A stretch of DNA of 64,000 bases from Cyclobacteriaceae bacterium (lineage in GTDB: Bacteria; Bacteroidota; Bacteroidia; Cytophagales; Cyclobacteriaceae). The notes under the pieces were generated by a model. The model was not told the DNA's origin, searched no databases, and saw only the letters and a list, made by a program, of their open reading frames with translations. Below are positions 28,948 to 35,958 of the stretch, piece by piece. Each line of letters begins with the position of its first letter. Position 1 is the stretch's first letter. Where the stretch lies: assembly GCA_025808415.1 (NCBI GenBank), contig CP075525.1:2651501-2715500 (forward strand), written 5' to 3'. The position numbers were made by a program, and so were the translations under genes.

Positions 28948-29358
28948 TTACTTTTTTACGTTGCTGTTAACAACCTTAGCCAGTTCGAACATGGAAATTT
29001 GATTCTTGCCGCCAAACACAACTTTAAGCTTGGCATCAGCATTAATCATACGTTTATTAACAGTATCCTGCAGGCCGTTGGCTTTAATGTAATCCCAAAT
29101 CTTTTTCACGATTTCTGTGCGCGCTGCGGGTTTGTTTCCAATAACGGCAGCCAATGCATCGCTGGGCGTTAGAGCAGCCATGAAAGCTGCGTTAGGTTTT
29201 CTTGCCGATTTTTTAGACGCAACTTTTTTTGGAGCAGCTTTTTTGGGGGCTACTTTTTTTGGAGCAGCTTTTTTAGGTGCAGTCTTCTTTTTTGCTGGAG
29301 CTTTAGCCGCTTTTTTTGGAGCCTTCTTCGCAGCCTTTTTGGTAGTTTTCTTTGCCAT
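28948..29358 (-). CDS. SWIB/MDM2-domain protein with histone H1-like Lys/Ala-rich N-terminus
   Basis: A 136-residue very basic protein. Residues 1-50 are runs of KKAAPKK-type repeats, like the tails of bacterial H1-like proteins and eukaryotic H1. Residues 55-136 are a SWIB/MDM2 domain (ARTEIVKKIWDYIKANGLQD, then NADAKLKVVFGGK and ISMFELAKVV). It is probably a nucleoid-associated protein that binds DNA with the tail. A leader with a 7-bp inverted repeat precedes it. Such fusions occur in Bacteroidota and Chlamydiae; their role is not settled. Confidence 0.85.
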   Translation of the reverse strand: MAKKTTKKAAKKAPKKAAKAPAKKKTAPKKAAPKKVAPKKAAPKKVASKKSARKPNAAFMAALTPSDALAAVIGNKPAARTEIVKKIWDYIKANGLQDTVNKRMINADAKLKVVFGGKNQISMFELAKVVNSNVKK

Positions 29359-29477
29359 AATAATAGTTAGGTGTAATGGTTAGTGTTTATTTCCGGTTAA
29401 AAAACTAAGCCGGAAAACGGGTGCGAATATACCGATATGTTGCTCATTACCATACACAAGGCATTGATTTATAATAG

Positions 29478-29503
29478 AAAAGCCCCTCAAGTGTGAGGCT
29501 TTA
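29478..29503 (+). terminator. Orphan terminator-like hairpin
   Basis: AAAGCC-C-CTCA pairs with TGAGGCTTT around a four-base loop, with one bulged C. Both neighbouring genes start, rather than end, on either side, so it may be a remnant of a gene lost when the accessory DNA arrived, or may end a small RNA. The hairpin is nearly symmetric, so strand is uncertain. Confidence 0.45.
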
Positions 29504-29657
29504 TTGTCGGCCTGACCGGTAAAATTTCGAACCAAATATACCAAGATTTAAAGTTACTGCACAGATTATTCAATTTTTGTAGAAATCGTCAATAATCTTT
29601 TTTTACAAAGTTGTGAGCCCTTTAGTCAGTTTGTGCTAAGTGGATATAGACTTGGTC

Positions 29658-29665
29658 TATTTTTG
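29658..29665 (+). promoter_or_regulatory. -7 box (TATTTTTG) upstream of the membrane protein gene
   Basis: A perfect TAnnTTTG match, 13 bases before an ATG at 29679. A TTTG at 29630-29633 could be the upstream element, though the spacing (24) is longer than usual. The box lies inside the frame that a GTG start at 29640 would use, so it favours the ATG as the true start. Confidence 0.45.
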
Positions 29666-29678
29666 CTATTTTAGAGCA

Positions 29679-30383
29679 ATGATTACTGTAGTTATATTCA
29701 CTGTAATTTTCTTGATTGATAAATATTTGAAAGTTTATCAGAAGACATCAATTGTCAATCCCTGGTCAAGACGATTGTTTAATGTCGTTAACTATTCAGA
29801 CGTGGAGGAGTTAAAAAAGCGTTTGAGATATGTTCTTGTTTGGCTTTCAATTGATTACATCATGACCGACAATATACTGCGAGAGTATTTTGGTCAGAAT
29901 ACAACATGGTATCTTAATGTGGGATGTTTGTACTTTATTGTTGCCCTTTACTTTTTAATACCACAGTCATTCTTTCTGACAGCCAATGAAAAAACGAATG
30001 GTATTTTCAGGAAATTGTTTATGCCCACTCTGGTTTTTGGAACAGGGGCATACGTTTTTCCCAATATGAAGCCGGGAGATATAACTGGCCCGACCTATGA
30101 AAGCCTTTCTGATGAGGCGAAACTTGTAATAATAAAACTAACCTCTGCTATTTTTCTTGTTTTTACAATAGTTTGTGCTGTCTCAATTTTGATTAACTTG
30201 TTATTCAAGTGTTTTGTTTCTCTGAATTACTATTCAAGTAACCTTGTTTGCGTTGGTATAAAAAGGCTTTCCGGTCATTGTACGAAGATTCATCCAGAAG
30301 AGCCACACGAAGTTCTGGCGTTCTGGGTTCAATTACTAATGCTCTTGATTTCTGGTATTGTTGCCATTATTACTCTTTCTTGA
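29679..30383 (+). CDS. Unrecognised membrane protein
   Basis: A 234-residue protein from the ATG at 29679 (see the -7 box just upstream). Hydrophobic segments are seen at the N-terminus (MITVVIFTVIFLI), near 85-105 (YFIVALYFLIPQSFFL), near 120 (PTLVFGTGAYVF), near 160-180 (ISAIFLVFTIVCAVSILI-like) and at the C-terminus (VQLLMLLISGIVAIITL), giving about five helices. No known family or active site was recognised. It is AT-rich relative to the polysaccharide genes and probably acquired. Confidence 0.6.
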   Translation: MITVVIFTVIFLIDKYLKVYQKTSIVNPWSRRLFNVVNYSDVEELKKRLRYVLVWLSIDYIMTDNILREYFGQNTTWYLNVGCLYFIVALYFLIPQSFFLTANEKTNGIFRKLFMPTLVFGTGAYVFPNMKPGDITGPTYESLSDEAKLVIIKLTSAIFLVFTIVCAVSILINLLFKCFVSLNYYSSNLVCVGIKRLSGHCTKIHPEEPHEVLAFWVQLLMLLISGIVAIITLS

Positions 30384-30405
30384 GTTATCATTCAAGTCAT
30401 TCACA

Positions 30406-31560
30406 TCAATTCATCACCACATTCCACCCATAATTATTTACCAGTACATACACCTGCTCTTTCGCACTTACCGGGTTCCCATCATTAGCACCCAAAACAA
30501 ACCCTGCCGGAGGCTGGAGTATCCCGGAGGGAGCAGAATTCGTTCCGGCTATGTTCAGATACTGCACACCTGTACCCCAATTCTTCCCCCTGTTCTGGTA
30601 AACGGAATTGATAGTAGCATCCACATTGGCCTGACTCATGTTGTTATTTTGGATTTGTATTGAGCCAGGGAGGAAGCCATTGACACCAAAGGGAAATGTG
30701 ACATTGAGTAAGGGGCAATTACTGAAATGCCATCTTCGGAATGTTGCCTGGGCGTGCGTGTACTCAACATTTTCCATGTTATTGATTACGGACAGGGTAG
30801 GATTGTTAAAGCCATGAAGATCGAGAGAGCATTTAGCTGCACCGAGAGTTGACGGGAATGTTATTGAGACAAGATTTGGGCAGTCGTTCACGAGCATTTG
30901 ACCAATAGGTGTTACAGTATCATTTCGGCCTGAAAGGTCAACACTGGTTAATCCTGAAAACCTACCATACAAGGAATTGACCTTAGCCATTGTATTAAGT
31001 TCGGGGAGTTGAATAATATCGCAACGGTCAATGTTGATAGAAACAATTGTTGCACCGTGCGCTGCAAGGTTATTGAATCCTTCCAATGCGGGATTGGATT
31101 GCCCCTGAATTGTTGTGAGCCTGGCTACATTTGGTAGCGTGACCTTGCCTGTCAGCTTACAAGAATCGGCAACAAACGTTGTCAGGTTTACAAGCGTGTC
31201 AACGTTCAGGTTATTCCCAAATCCATCGGCACTGTTTTGCCCACCATCTACATTGGAGCCGGAACCTAATCGCAAATCTGTTAATCCAACGCAAGCTCTT
31301 ATTTGATTAACAAGGTTGGGGTTAGCTAAAACACTTAACCGATTACCCATCAAGTAAAGAATGCTCATTGAATTCGTTACGAAAATCCGCTCAAACATTT
31401 TATCCTTCGACCTGAAATAATAGTGAAGCAATGCCCGGTTGATCCCTGCACGATCCGATATCTCCTGCATCCTGGCCCCATCGAATCCTTTCAATTCAAA
31501 CACCTTTCTTGCGGCCACCAAAATTGCTTCCTCCGTAGAAATGCTTGTTTCTGTGTTCAT
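30406..31560 (-). CDS. Chimeric protein: TetR-type DNA-binding domain fused to a leucine-rich-repeat-like tail
   Basis: A 384-residue protein in one open frame. Residues 1-62 are a clear TetR_N domain: ILVAARKVFELKGFDGARM, ISDRAGINRALLHYYFRSKD. No TetR ligand-binding helices follow; instead residues 65-384 are LRR-like with repeated L..L.L.. strands (LTDLRLGSGS, LTSVDLSGRND, LVSITFPSTLG), ending in QVYVLVNNYGWNVV, a type of C-terminus I associate with surface or phage-derived LRR proteins in this phylum. The tail has many Asn/Gly and few charged residues. It is divergent from the stress protein gene across a region with repeated half-sites. Either a true chimeric regulator or a gene broken by recombination. 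Confidence 0.8.
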   Translation of the reverse strand: MNTETSISTEEAILVAARKVFELKGFDGARMQEISDRAGINRALLHYYFRSKDKMFERIFVTNSMSILYLMGNRLSVLANPNLVNQIRACVGLTDLRLGSGSNVDGGQNSADGFGNNLNVDTLVNLTTFVADSCKLTGKVTLPNVARLTTIQGQSNPALEGFNNLAAHGATIVSINIDRCDIIQLPELNTMAKVNSLYGRFSGLTSVDLSGRNDTVTPIGQMLVNDCPNLVSITFPSTLGAAKCSLDLHGFNNPTLSVINNMENVEYTHAQATFRRWHFSNCPLLNVTFPFGVNGFLPGSIQIQNNNMSQANVDATINSVYQNRGKNWGTGVQYLNIAGTNSAPSGILQPPAGFVLGANDGNPVSAKEQVYVLVNNYGWNVVMN

Positions 31561-31576
31561 TTCAATGTTTTTTTGA

Positions 31577-31628
31577 TTTTAACATAGTGTTTTAATAATC
31601 TTGTTAAAAGTAAAATTATTCTTTTAAC
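31577..31628. promoter_or_regulatory. Operator candidate: three TTTTAACA-type half-sites
   Basis: In the divergent region, TTTTAACA (31577-31584) faces TGTTAAAA (31602-31609), and GTTAAAAG (31603-31610) faces CTTTTAAC (31621-31628). Both inverted repeats are perfect and share the middle half-site. A TetR dimer encoded next door is the obvious candidate ligand. A -7-like TAACTTTA overlaps the last half-site toward the stress protein gene, so binding could block it. Confidence 0.55.
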
Positions 31629-31669
31629 TTTACACCGTCAAAATTTTAGACGACAAGTTTAGAACACTT

Positions 31670-32104
31670 ATGAAAATCATGATTGCAAGTGATTTGAGTG
31701 AAAATTCTTTGCTCATGATTGAGGAAGGAATCAAGCTTGCGCGACAACTCAATGGAGCTGTTTGGATTATTCATGTGGTGGACAATACATCGCAGTATTC
31801 CAATTATGCTCCGGGGCTGCCTAAGGTTTGCAACTGGGAAGAAATTGGACAGTATGCAATCGAATTTCTCACCAGGGAAACGCAAAAGTATGGGAACGTT
31901 GACAAAGAGATTGTGGTCAGAATTGGAGATCCAAGAAAGGAAATAATCGAGCAGGCAGCAAGGCTTGACATTTCTTACCTGGTGATTGGAACACACGGTA
32001 AGACAGGACTATCCCATTGGGTTATGGGGAGTAATGCGGAGTACTTGATAAGGCACGCGACTTTGCCGGTTATCGTCATACCGTATAGAAGGGAAACTCA
32101 CTAA
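31670..32104 (+). CDS. Universal stress protein (UspA family)
   Basis: A 144-residue single-domain Usp. It starts MKIMIASDLSENSL and has the C-terminal ATP-binding pattern GTHGKTGLSHWVMGSNAE (G-2X-G-9X-GS/N), so it probably binds ATP. It is divergent from the TetR chimera and followed 15 bases later by the hydroxylase gene. The cluster of stress protein, lipid hydroxylase and efflux pump suggests a response to membrane-active stress, as inference. Confidence 0.88.
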   Translation: MKIMIASDLSENSLLMIEEGIKLARQLNGAVWIIHVVDNTSQYSNYAPGLPKVCNWEEIGQYAIEFLTRETQKYGNVDKEIVVRIGDPRKEIIEQAARLDISYLVIGTHGKTGLSHWVMGSNAEYLIRHATLPVIVIPYRRETH

Positions 32105-32119
32105 AATAAATGTTAAAGA

Positions 32120-32743
32120 ATGATGGAGGTAAAGCCAAAGAATGCGGGAACAAGAAAACTGTTTGACAGCCCGGTGCTTGAGCGATTGACGCGTACGCAT
32201 ATTGCTGTCCCAACTTCAATACTTGTTTTATATTCGGTAGCCCTATTTTACTGGAGTCTCACCCACACAGCGCTGACATGGGGTATCGCTACCCTTCTTT
32301 TCTTTGCAGGATGGTTAGTATTTACTTGGGTTGAATACAATGCGCACAGGTATATCTTTCACATGGCTACTTATTCGAAGCTGAGAGCAAAGATTCAATA
32401 TACAATACATGGTGTCCACCATGAATATCCAAGAGATAAAGACAGACTGGCAATGCCTCCGATACTAAGCGTAACCATTGCCACAATTCTGCTTTTGGTT
32501 TTAAGATTGGTTCTGGGTGACTATGTATTTGCATTTTTGCCGGGATTTTTAGTGGGGTATTCGGTCTATCTTGGTATTCATTACAGCGTTCACGCCTTTC
32601 CGCCGCCTCGAAATTTTTTTAAGGCTCTTTGGGTAAATCACAGCATTCACCATTACAAGGATGGTGAATCAGTCTTTGGCGTTTCTACTCCTTTGTGGGA
32701 TTACGTCTATGGAACAATGCCTCGTAATACCAGACATGGTTGA
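32120..32743 (+). CDS. Fatty acid hydroxylase / sterol desaturase family protein
   Basis: A 207-residue membrane di-iron enzyme. The histidine clusters are visible as HRYIFH, HGVHHEYP, HYSVHAF and HSIHHYK, and two pairs of hydrophobic helices flank them (FYWSLTHTALTWGIATLLFF; ILLLVLRLVLGDYVFAFL). The spacing resembles fatty acid 2-hydroxylases, which hydroxylate acyl chains of sphingolipids; Bacteroidota can make sphingolipids. Substrate assignment is inference. Probably co-transcribed with the stress protein gene. Confidence 0.83.
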   Translation: MMEVKPKNAGTRKLFDSPVLERLTRTHIAVPTSILVLYSVALFYWSLTHTALTWGIATLLFFAGWLVFTWVEYNAHRYIFHMATYSKLRAKIQYTIHGVHHEYPRDKDRLAMPPILSVTIATILLLVLRLVLGDYVFAFLPGFLVGYSVYLGIHYSVHAFPPPRNFFKALWVNHSIHHYKDGESVFGVSTPLWDYVYGTMPRNTRHG

Positions 32744-32802
32744 CGTTTGGATTAATAGTTCAAAATGGTTTCAAAGGCATTTGCTTCTATACTCAAATAG
32801 CT

Positions 32803-33432
32803 ATGTACAATTCTGAAAATAGAGAAAAAATACTTACCTGTGCCGAGAATCTTTTCAGAAAATACGGCACCAGAAGCATTTCTATGGATGATATTGCGCA
32901 TCACCTGAGCATGTCAAAGAAAACCATTTATGAATCATTTGCAGATAAAGATGAAATCGTACATCTGATTATCACCGCCTTTCGAAAAAAACTTGAAGGA
33001 TTAGTTGAGGCCATTTTTGACAGGCCTACCAACCCGGTTGAGCGGTTAATAAACATTTTCATCTGCATCACATCCATGATAAGGGAAACCAACACTTCAT
33101 TGATTTATGATTTACAAAAATATCACGAGAATGAATGGCAAATTCTACAGGAGTTCAGAGATGATTTTCTGGCCAGCAAGATTAAAGACATTGTAACTGA
33201 GGGAATCAGGAAACAATACCTCAACTCAACACTCGATGTGAATTTTTATGTTTTACTTTTTATTGAAGTGGTTAAGTTGTCTGGCAATGAAAAACTTTTT
33301 CCACAGGCAAAATATTCAAAACAGGAGGTAGCAATCAATTTGATTGATTGTCTGGTCAATGGGATTGCATCCGAAAAAGGGAGACGTGTTAGTAAGAATC
33401 TGAAGTTAAACACGCTTCAAAATCTGGATTAA
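32803..33432 (+). CDS. TetR/AcrR-family transcriptional regulator of the RND operon
   Basis: A 209-residue intact TetR protein from the ATG at 32803 (MYNSENREKIL); an upstream in-frame extension would overlap the hydroxylase gene and is not protein-like. The HTH is seen in FRKYGTRSISMDDIAHHLSMSKKTIYESF, written here as the segments RSISMDDIAHHL and SMSKKTIYESF. A helical ligand domain fills the rest. It lies 32 bases before the TolC-like gene in the same direction, so it likely controls the efflux operon and may be transcribed with it. Confidence 0.87.
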   Translation: MYNSENREKILTCAENLFRKYGTRSISMDDIAHHLSMSKKTIYESFADKDEIVHLIITAFRKKLEGLVEAIFDRPTNPVERLINIFICITSMIRETNTSLIYDLQKYHENEWQILQEFRDDFLASKIKDIVTEGIRKQYLNSTLDVNFYVLLFIEVVKLSGNEKLFPQAKYSKQEVAINLIDCLVNGIASEKGRRVSKNLKLNTLQNLD

Positions 33433-33464
33433 ATCATCAACTAAATAATAGTTTATCAATAAGT

Positions 33465-34835
33465 ATGAAGAATCTAAAGTTAGTATTTATCCTTTTAAAT
33501 CTCTTCCCTGTAATGCTCTTTGCGCAAGAGGCTCAACGCTATTCTCTCAGGCAGTGCCTTCAACAAGCCATGACCGAGAATGTTTCCATTCTCAAAGCTC
33601 AACTGGATGAGGATGAGGGGAAGCAAAAAACAAAGGAAGTGAAAGCCACCGCTTATCCCCAGATTAATGCAACCGGGGAACTGATTGATAATGTGCTGCG
33701 GCAAGCATTCGTTTTTCCGGCAGCATTGGGCGATCCGAATGCAGGCCCCGATGATTACATTGTACTACGTGGCGGCCTTCAATATACAGCATCGATAAAT
33801 GTGCAGGCTAATCAACAGATATTCAACCAAAGTCTGTTTACAGGTATCAAGGCTGCAAAAGTAAGCGAAGATTATTACAGGCTTAACCGTGAACGCATTG
33901 AAGAAGAGACCATCTACCAGGTGGCATCCCTATTTTATCGAGTTGCCGCTTTGAAGACACAGCAAATTGTTTTAGAGACTAATCAGGAAGAACTGCAAAA
34001 GAGCCTTGCTATTACCAATGATCGTTTTAACAATGGCTTAGCACGGAAGCTTGATGCCGACAGGTTACGGGTTAGCCTCACCAATATCGAAACTCAATTG
34101 GCCACTATGCAGGACACTTACAATGTGCTGATAAGCCAGTTAAAATTATTAATCGGCCTTAACAAGGATGTTGCATTCGACATTGATTTCCAGTTGCCCA
34201 CTGACTTAGACTCTGCATTCTTAAATTACACACCGGGCACATTAGATACAGAATTCATTTGGGAAGACAAGATTGAGTATAAGCAATTAACCACCCAACG
34301 TTCCTTGTATCAACTGGAGCGCAAAAATTATTCAGCGGGTTATTATCCCACCCTGTCAGCATTTGCCAGTTACACTTATCAAGGCCAAACTAATTCTTTT
34401 TTTCTATCAGGTGATTCAAATCCGCTTTGGTTTGATGTCGCATCAATTGGTTTGCGGTTAAACATCCCAATCTTTGATGGTTTACGAAAGCCTGCGCAAA
34501 TGCAACAATCCCGTATCCGGCAAATTAAAACTGAGAAAGATTTGGCTTTCGTCAAGCAACAATCTTCAGCCATCAGTGAAAATGCTACGAGGTCTCTTGA
34601 AGTGAATTACAAAAATTTCCAGGCTCAACGTCAAAATGTTCAGCTTGCCAACAGCATTTACGATGCAACCGAGCAAAATTATAACGAGGGAGTCAGTCCA
34701 TTAACCGATTTATTGCAGGCAGAAACTGCCAGAATCCAGGCACAAAGCCAACTAATCGAGGCACTGTTAAAAGTAAAACAATCGGAAATAGAACTGCTTA
34801 AAGCCAACGGTGACATCAAATCTTTATTAAACTAA
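33465..34835 (+). CDS. TolC-family outer membrane efflux protein
   Basis: A 456-residue protein with a signal peptide (KLVFILLNLFPVMLFAQ) and two TolC-type coiled-coil halves; SLRQCLQQAMTENVSI and GLARKLDADRLRV are typical. No lipobox Cys at the cleavage site. It is the outer-membrane channel of the tripartite pump encoded by the three consecutive genes here. Confidence 0.9.
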   Translation: MKNLKLVFILLNLFPVMLFAQEAQRYSLRQCLQQAMTENVSILKAQLDEDEGKQKTKEVKATAYPQINATGELIDNVLRQAFVFPAALGDPNAGPDDYIVLRGGLQYTASINVQANQQIFNQSLFTGIKAAKVSEDYYRLNRERIEEETIYQVASLFYRVAALKTQQIVLETNQEELQKSLAITNDRFNNGLARKLDADRLRVSLTNIETQLATMQDTYNVLISQLKLLIGLNKDVAFDIDFQLPTDLDSAFLNYTPGTLDTEFIWEDKIEYKQLTTQRSLYQLERKNYSAGYYPTLSAFASYTYQGQTNSFFLSGDSNPLWFDVASIGLRLNIPIFDGLRKPAQMQQSRIRQIKTEKDLAFVKQQSSAISENATRSLEVNYKNFQAQRQNVQLANSIYDATEQNYNEGVSPLTDLLQAETARIQAQSQLIEALLKVKQSEIELLKANGDIKSLLN

Positions 34836-34867
34836 ATTCTAACTATTCTAATTCAGGAATTATCATT

Positions 34868-35932
34868 ATGAAAAAAACAATAATAGCCATAGTTGTCATC
34901 ATTGCACTTGTATTGATTAGTGCTTATGTGCTTAAGAACAACAAAGAGAAGATGAAGGAAAAAACAGAACTGGCAAAGATTGTTAATGCAACAATTCCAG
35001 TAGAGGTAGCCGTAACAAAACGTGAAGCCTTGGGTGGCAGTTTTATAGCTACTGGTAGTTTTTCGCCATCCAGACAAGTCATTGTTTCCACGGAAGCGGC
35101 TGGTAAGATAGTGAACATATCTGTTGACGAGGGAAAATTTGTTCATCAGGGACAATTACTGGCAAGAATGGAATATGAAACACTTGAAGCGGATGTCAAA
35201 TCAGCAACTGCAAACCTTAAGAAGTTAGAAACCGATAAAGAGCGCTATGAGAACCTGGTAAAGACAGGGGGAGTTACGCAGGCTCAGCTTGATGAGGTCA
35301 ACTTGAACTACACTAATGCAGAAGCAAGGTTGATAAACGCCAAAGAAAGATTGAAAGATTCATACCTGACCGCACCCTTTGCCGGTTATGTGAATAAGCG
35401 CTTTATAGAAAATGGCCAGTACATTGCTTCTGGCAAAGAAGCGTTTGAAATTGTCGACCTGACGAAGATGAAAATGGTTGTGAACGTAACAGAAAATCAA
35501 GTGTTACGAGTAAACCAAGCCCGGCAAATTAAAGTGTCGGCAGATGTTTATCCTGATGTTAATTACGAAGCCCGTGTAAAGTTTGTTGGTGCGACTGCTG
35601 ATGTCAACCTGAACTTTCCGGTGGAACTTCAAATCACAAATGTAAAAGACAAACCACTTCGCGGTGGAATGTTTGGTCGTGCCACATTTGAATTGCCTGC
35701 TGATGAAACTTCCCTGGTGATTCCACGGGCTGCACTCCTGGGGAGCATTGAAAATGCTCAAGTGTATGTCGTTTCCGGGGACTCCGTTATGTTAAGGGCG
35801 ATTACGATCGGGAAGCTTTTCTCCAATAATGTCGAGGTAGTTAACGGTATGAACGAAGGTGAGAAGGTAGTTACCAGTGGTCAAATCAACTTGACTGAAG
35901 GTGCCAAAGTAACAGTCCTTAATAAAAATTAA
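34868..35932 (+). CDS. RND efflux periplasmic adaptor (membrane fusion protein)
   Basis: A 354-residue protein anchored by an N-terminal helix (TIIAIVVIIALVLISAYVL). The lipoyl-like half-motifs are AAGKIVNISVDEGKFVHQG and LTAPFAGYVNKRFIENGQYI, separated by a coiled-coil hairpin; the beta-barrel and membrane-proximal parts follow (VIPRAALLGSIENAQVYVV). It links the RND pump to the TolC-like channel. Confidence 0.92.
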   Translation: MKKTIIAIVVIIALVLISAYVLKNNKEKMKEKTELAKIVNATIPVEVAVTKREALGGSFIATGSFSPSRQVIVSTEAAGKIVNISVDEGKFVHQGQLLARMEYETLEADVKSATANLKKLETDKERYENLVKTGGVTQAQLDEVNLNYTNAEARLINAKERLKDSYLTAPFAGYVNKRFIENGQYIASGKEAFEIVDLTKMKMVVNVTENQVLRVNQARQIKVSADVYPDVNYEARVKFVGATADVNLNFPVELQITNVKDKPLRGGMFGRATFELPADETSLVIPRAALLGSIENAQVYVVSGDSVMLRAITIGKLFSNNVEVVNGMNEGEKVVTSGQINLTEGAKVTVLNKN

Positions 35933-35958
35933 TTTACGTCAATTAGCACAACACTGAT

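Larger units (their letters stand above)
29359..29678. other. 320-base intergenic region with orphan hairpin
   Basis: The gap lies between two divergent genes. It holds a 7-bp inverted repeat (TTTCCGG/CCGGAAA, 29390-29416) in the probable SWIB leader, a minus-strand near-match to the -7 consensus (TATATTCG, 29424-29431), a terminator-like hairpin (29478-29503) that no neighbouring gene needs, and the promoter of the next gene. No coding region is seen. It is the likely left limit of the accessory region. Confidence 0.5.

Noticed and set aside
29505..29540. Possible tRNA remnant (TTCGAACC) marking a left attachment site
   Set aside because: The bases around it do not form a T stem, and similarity to tRNA-Pro is limited to a few bases; too weak for an att site.
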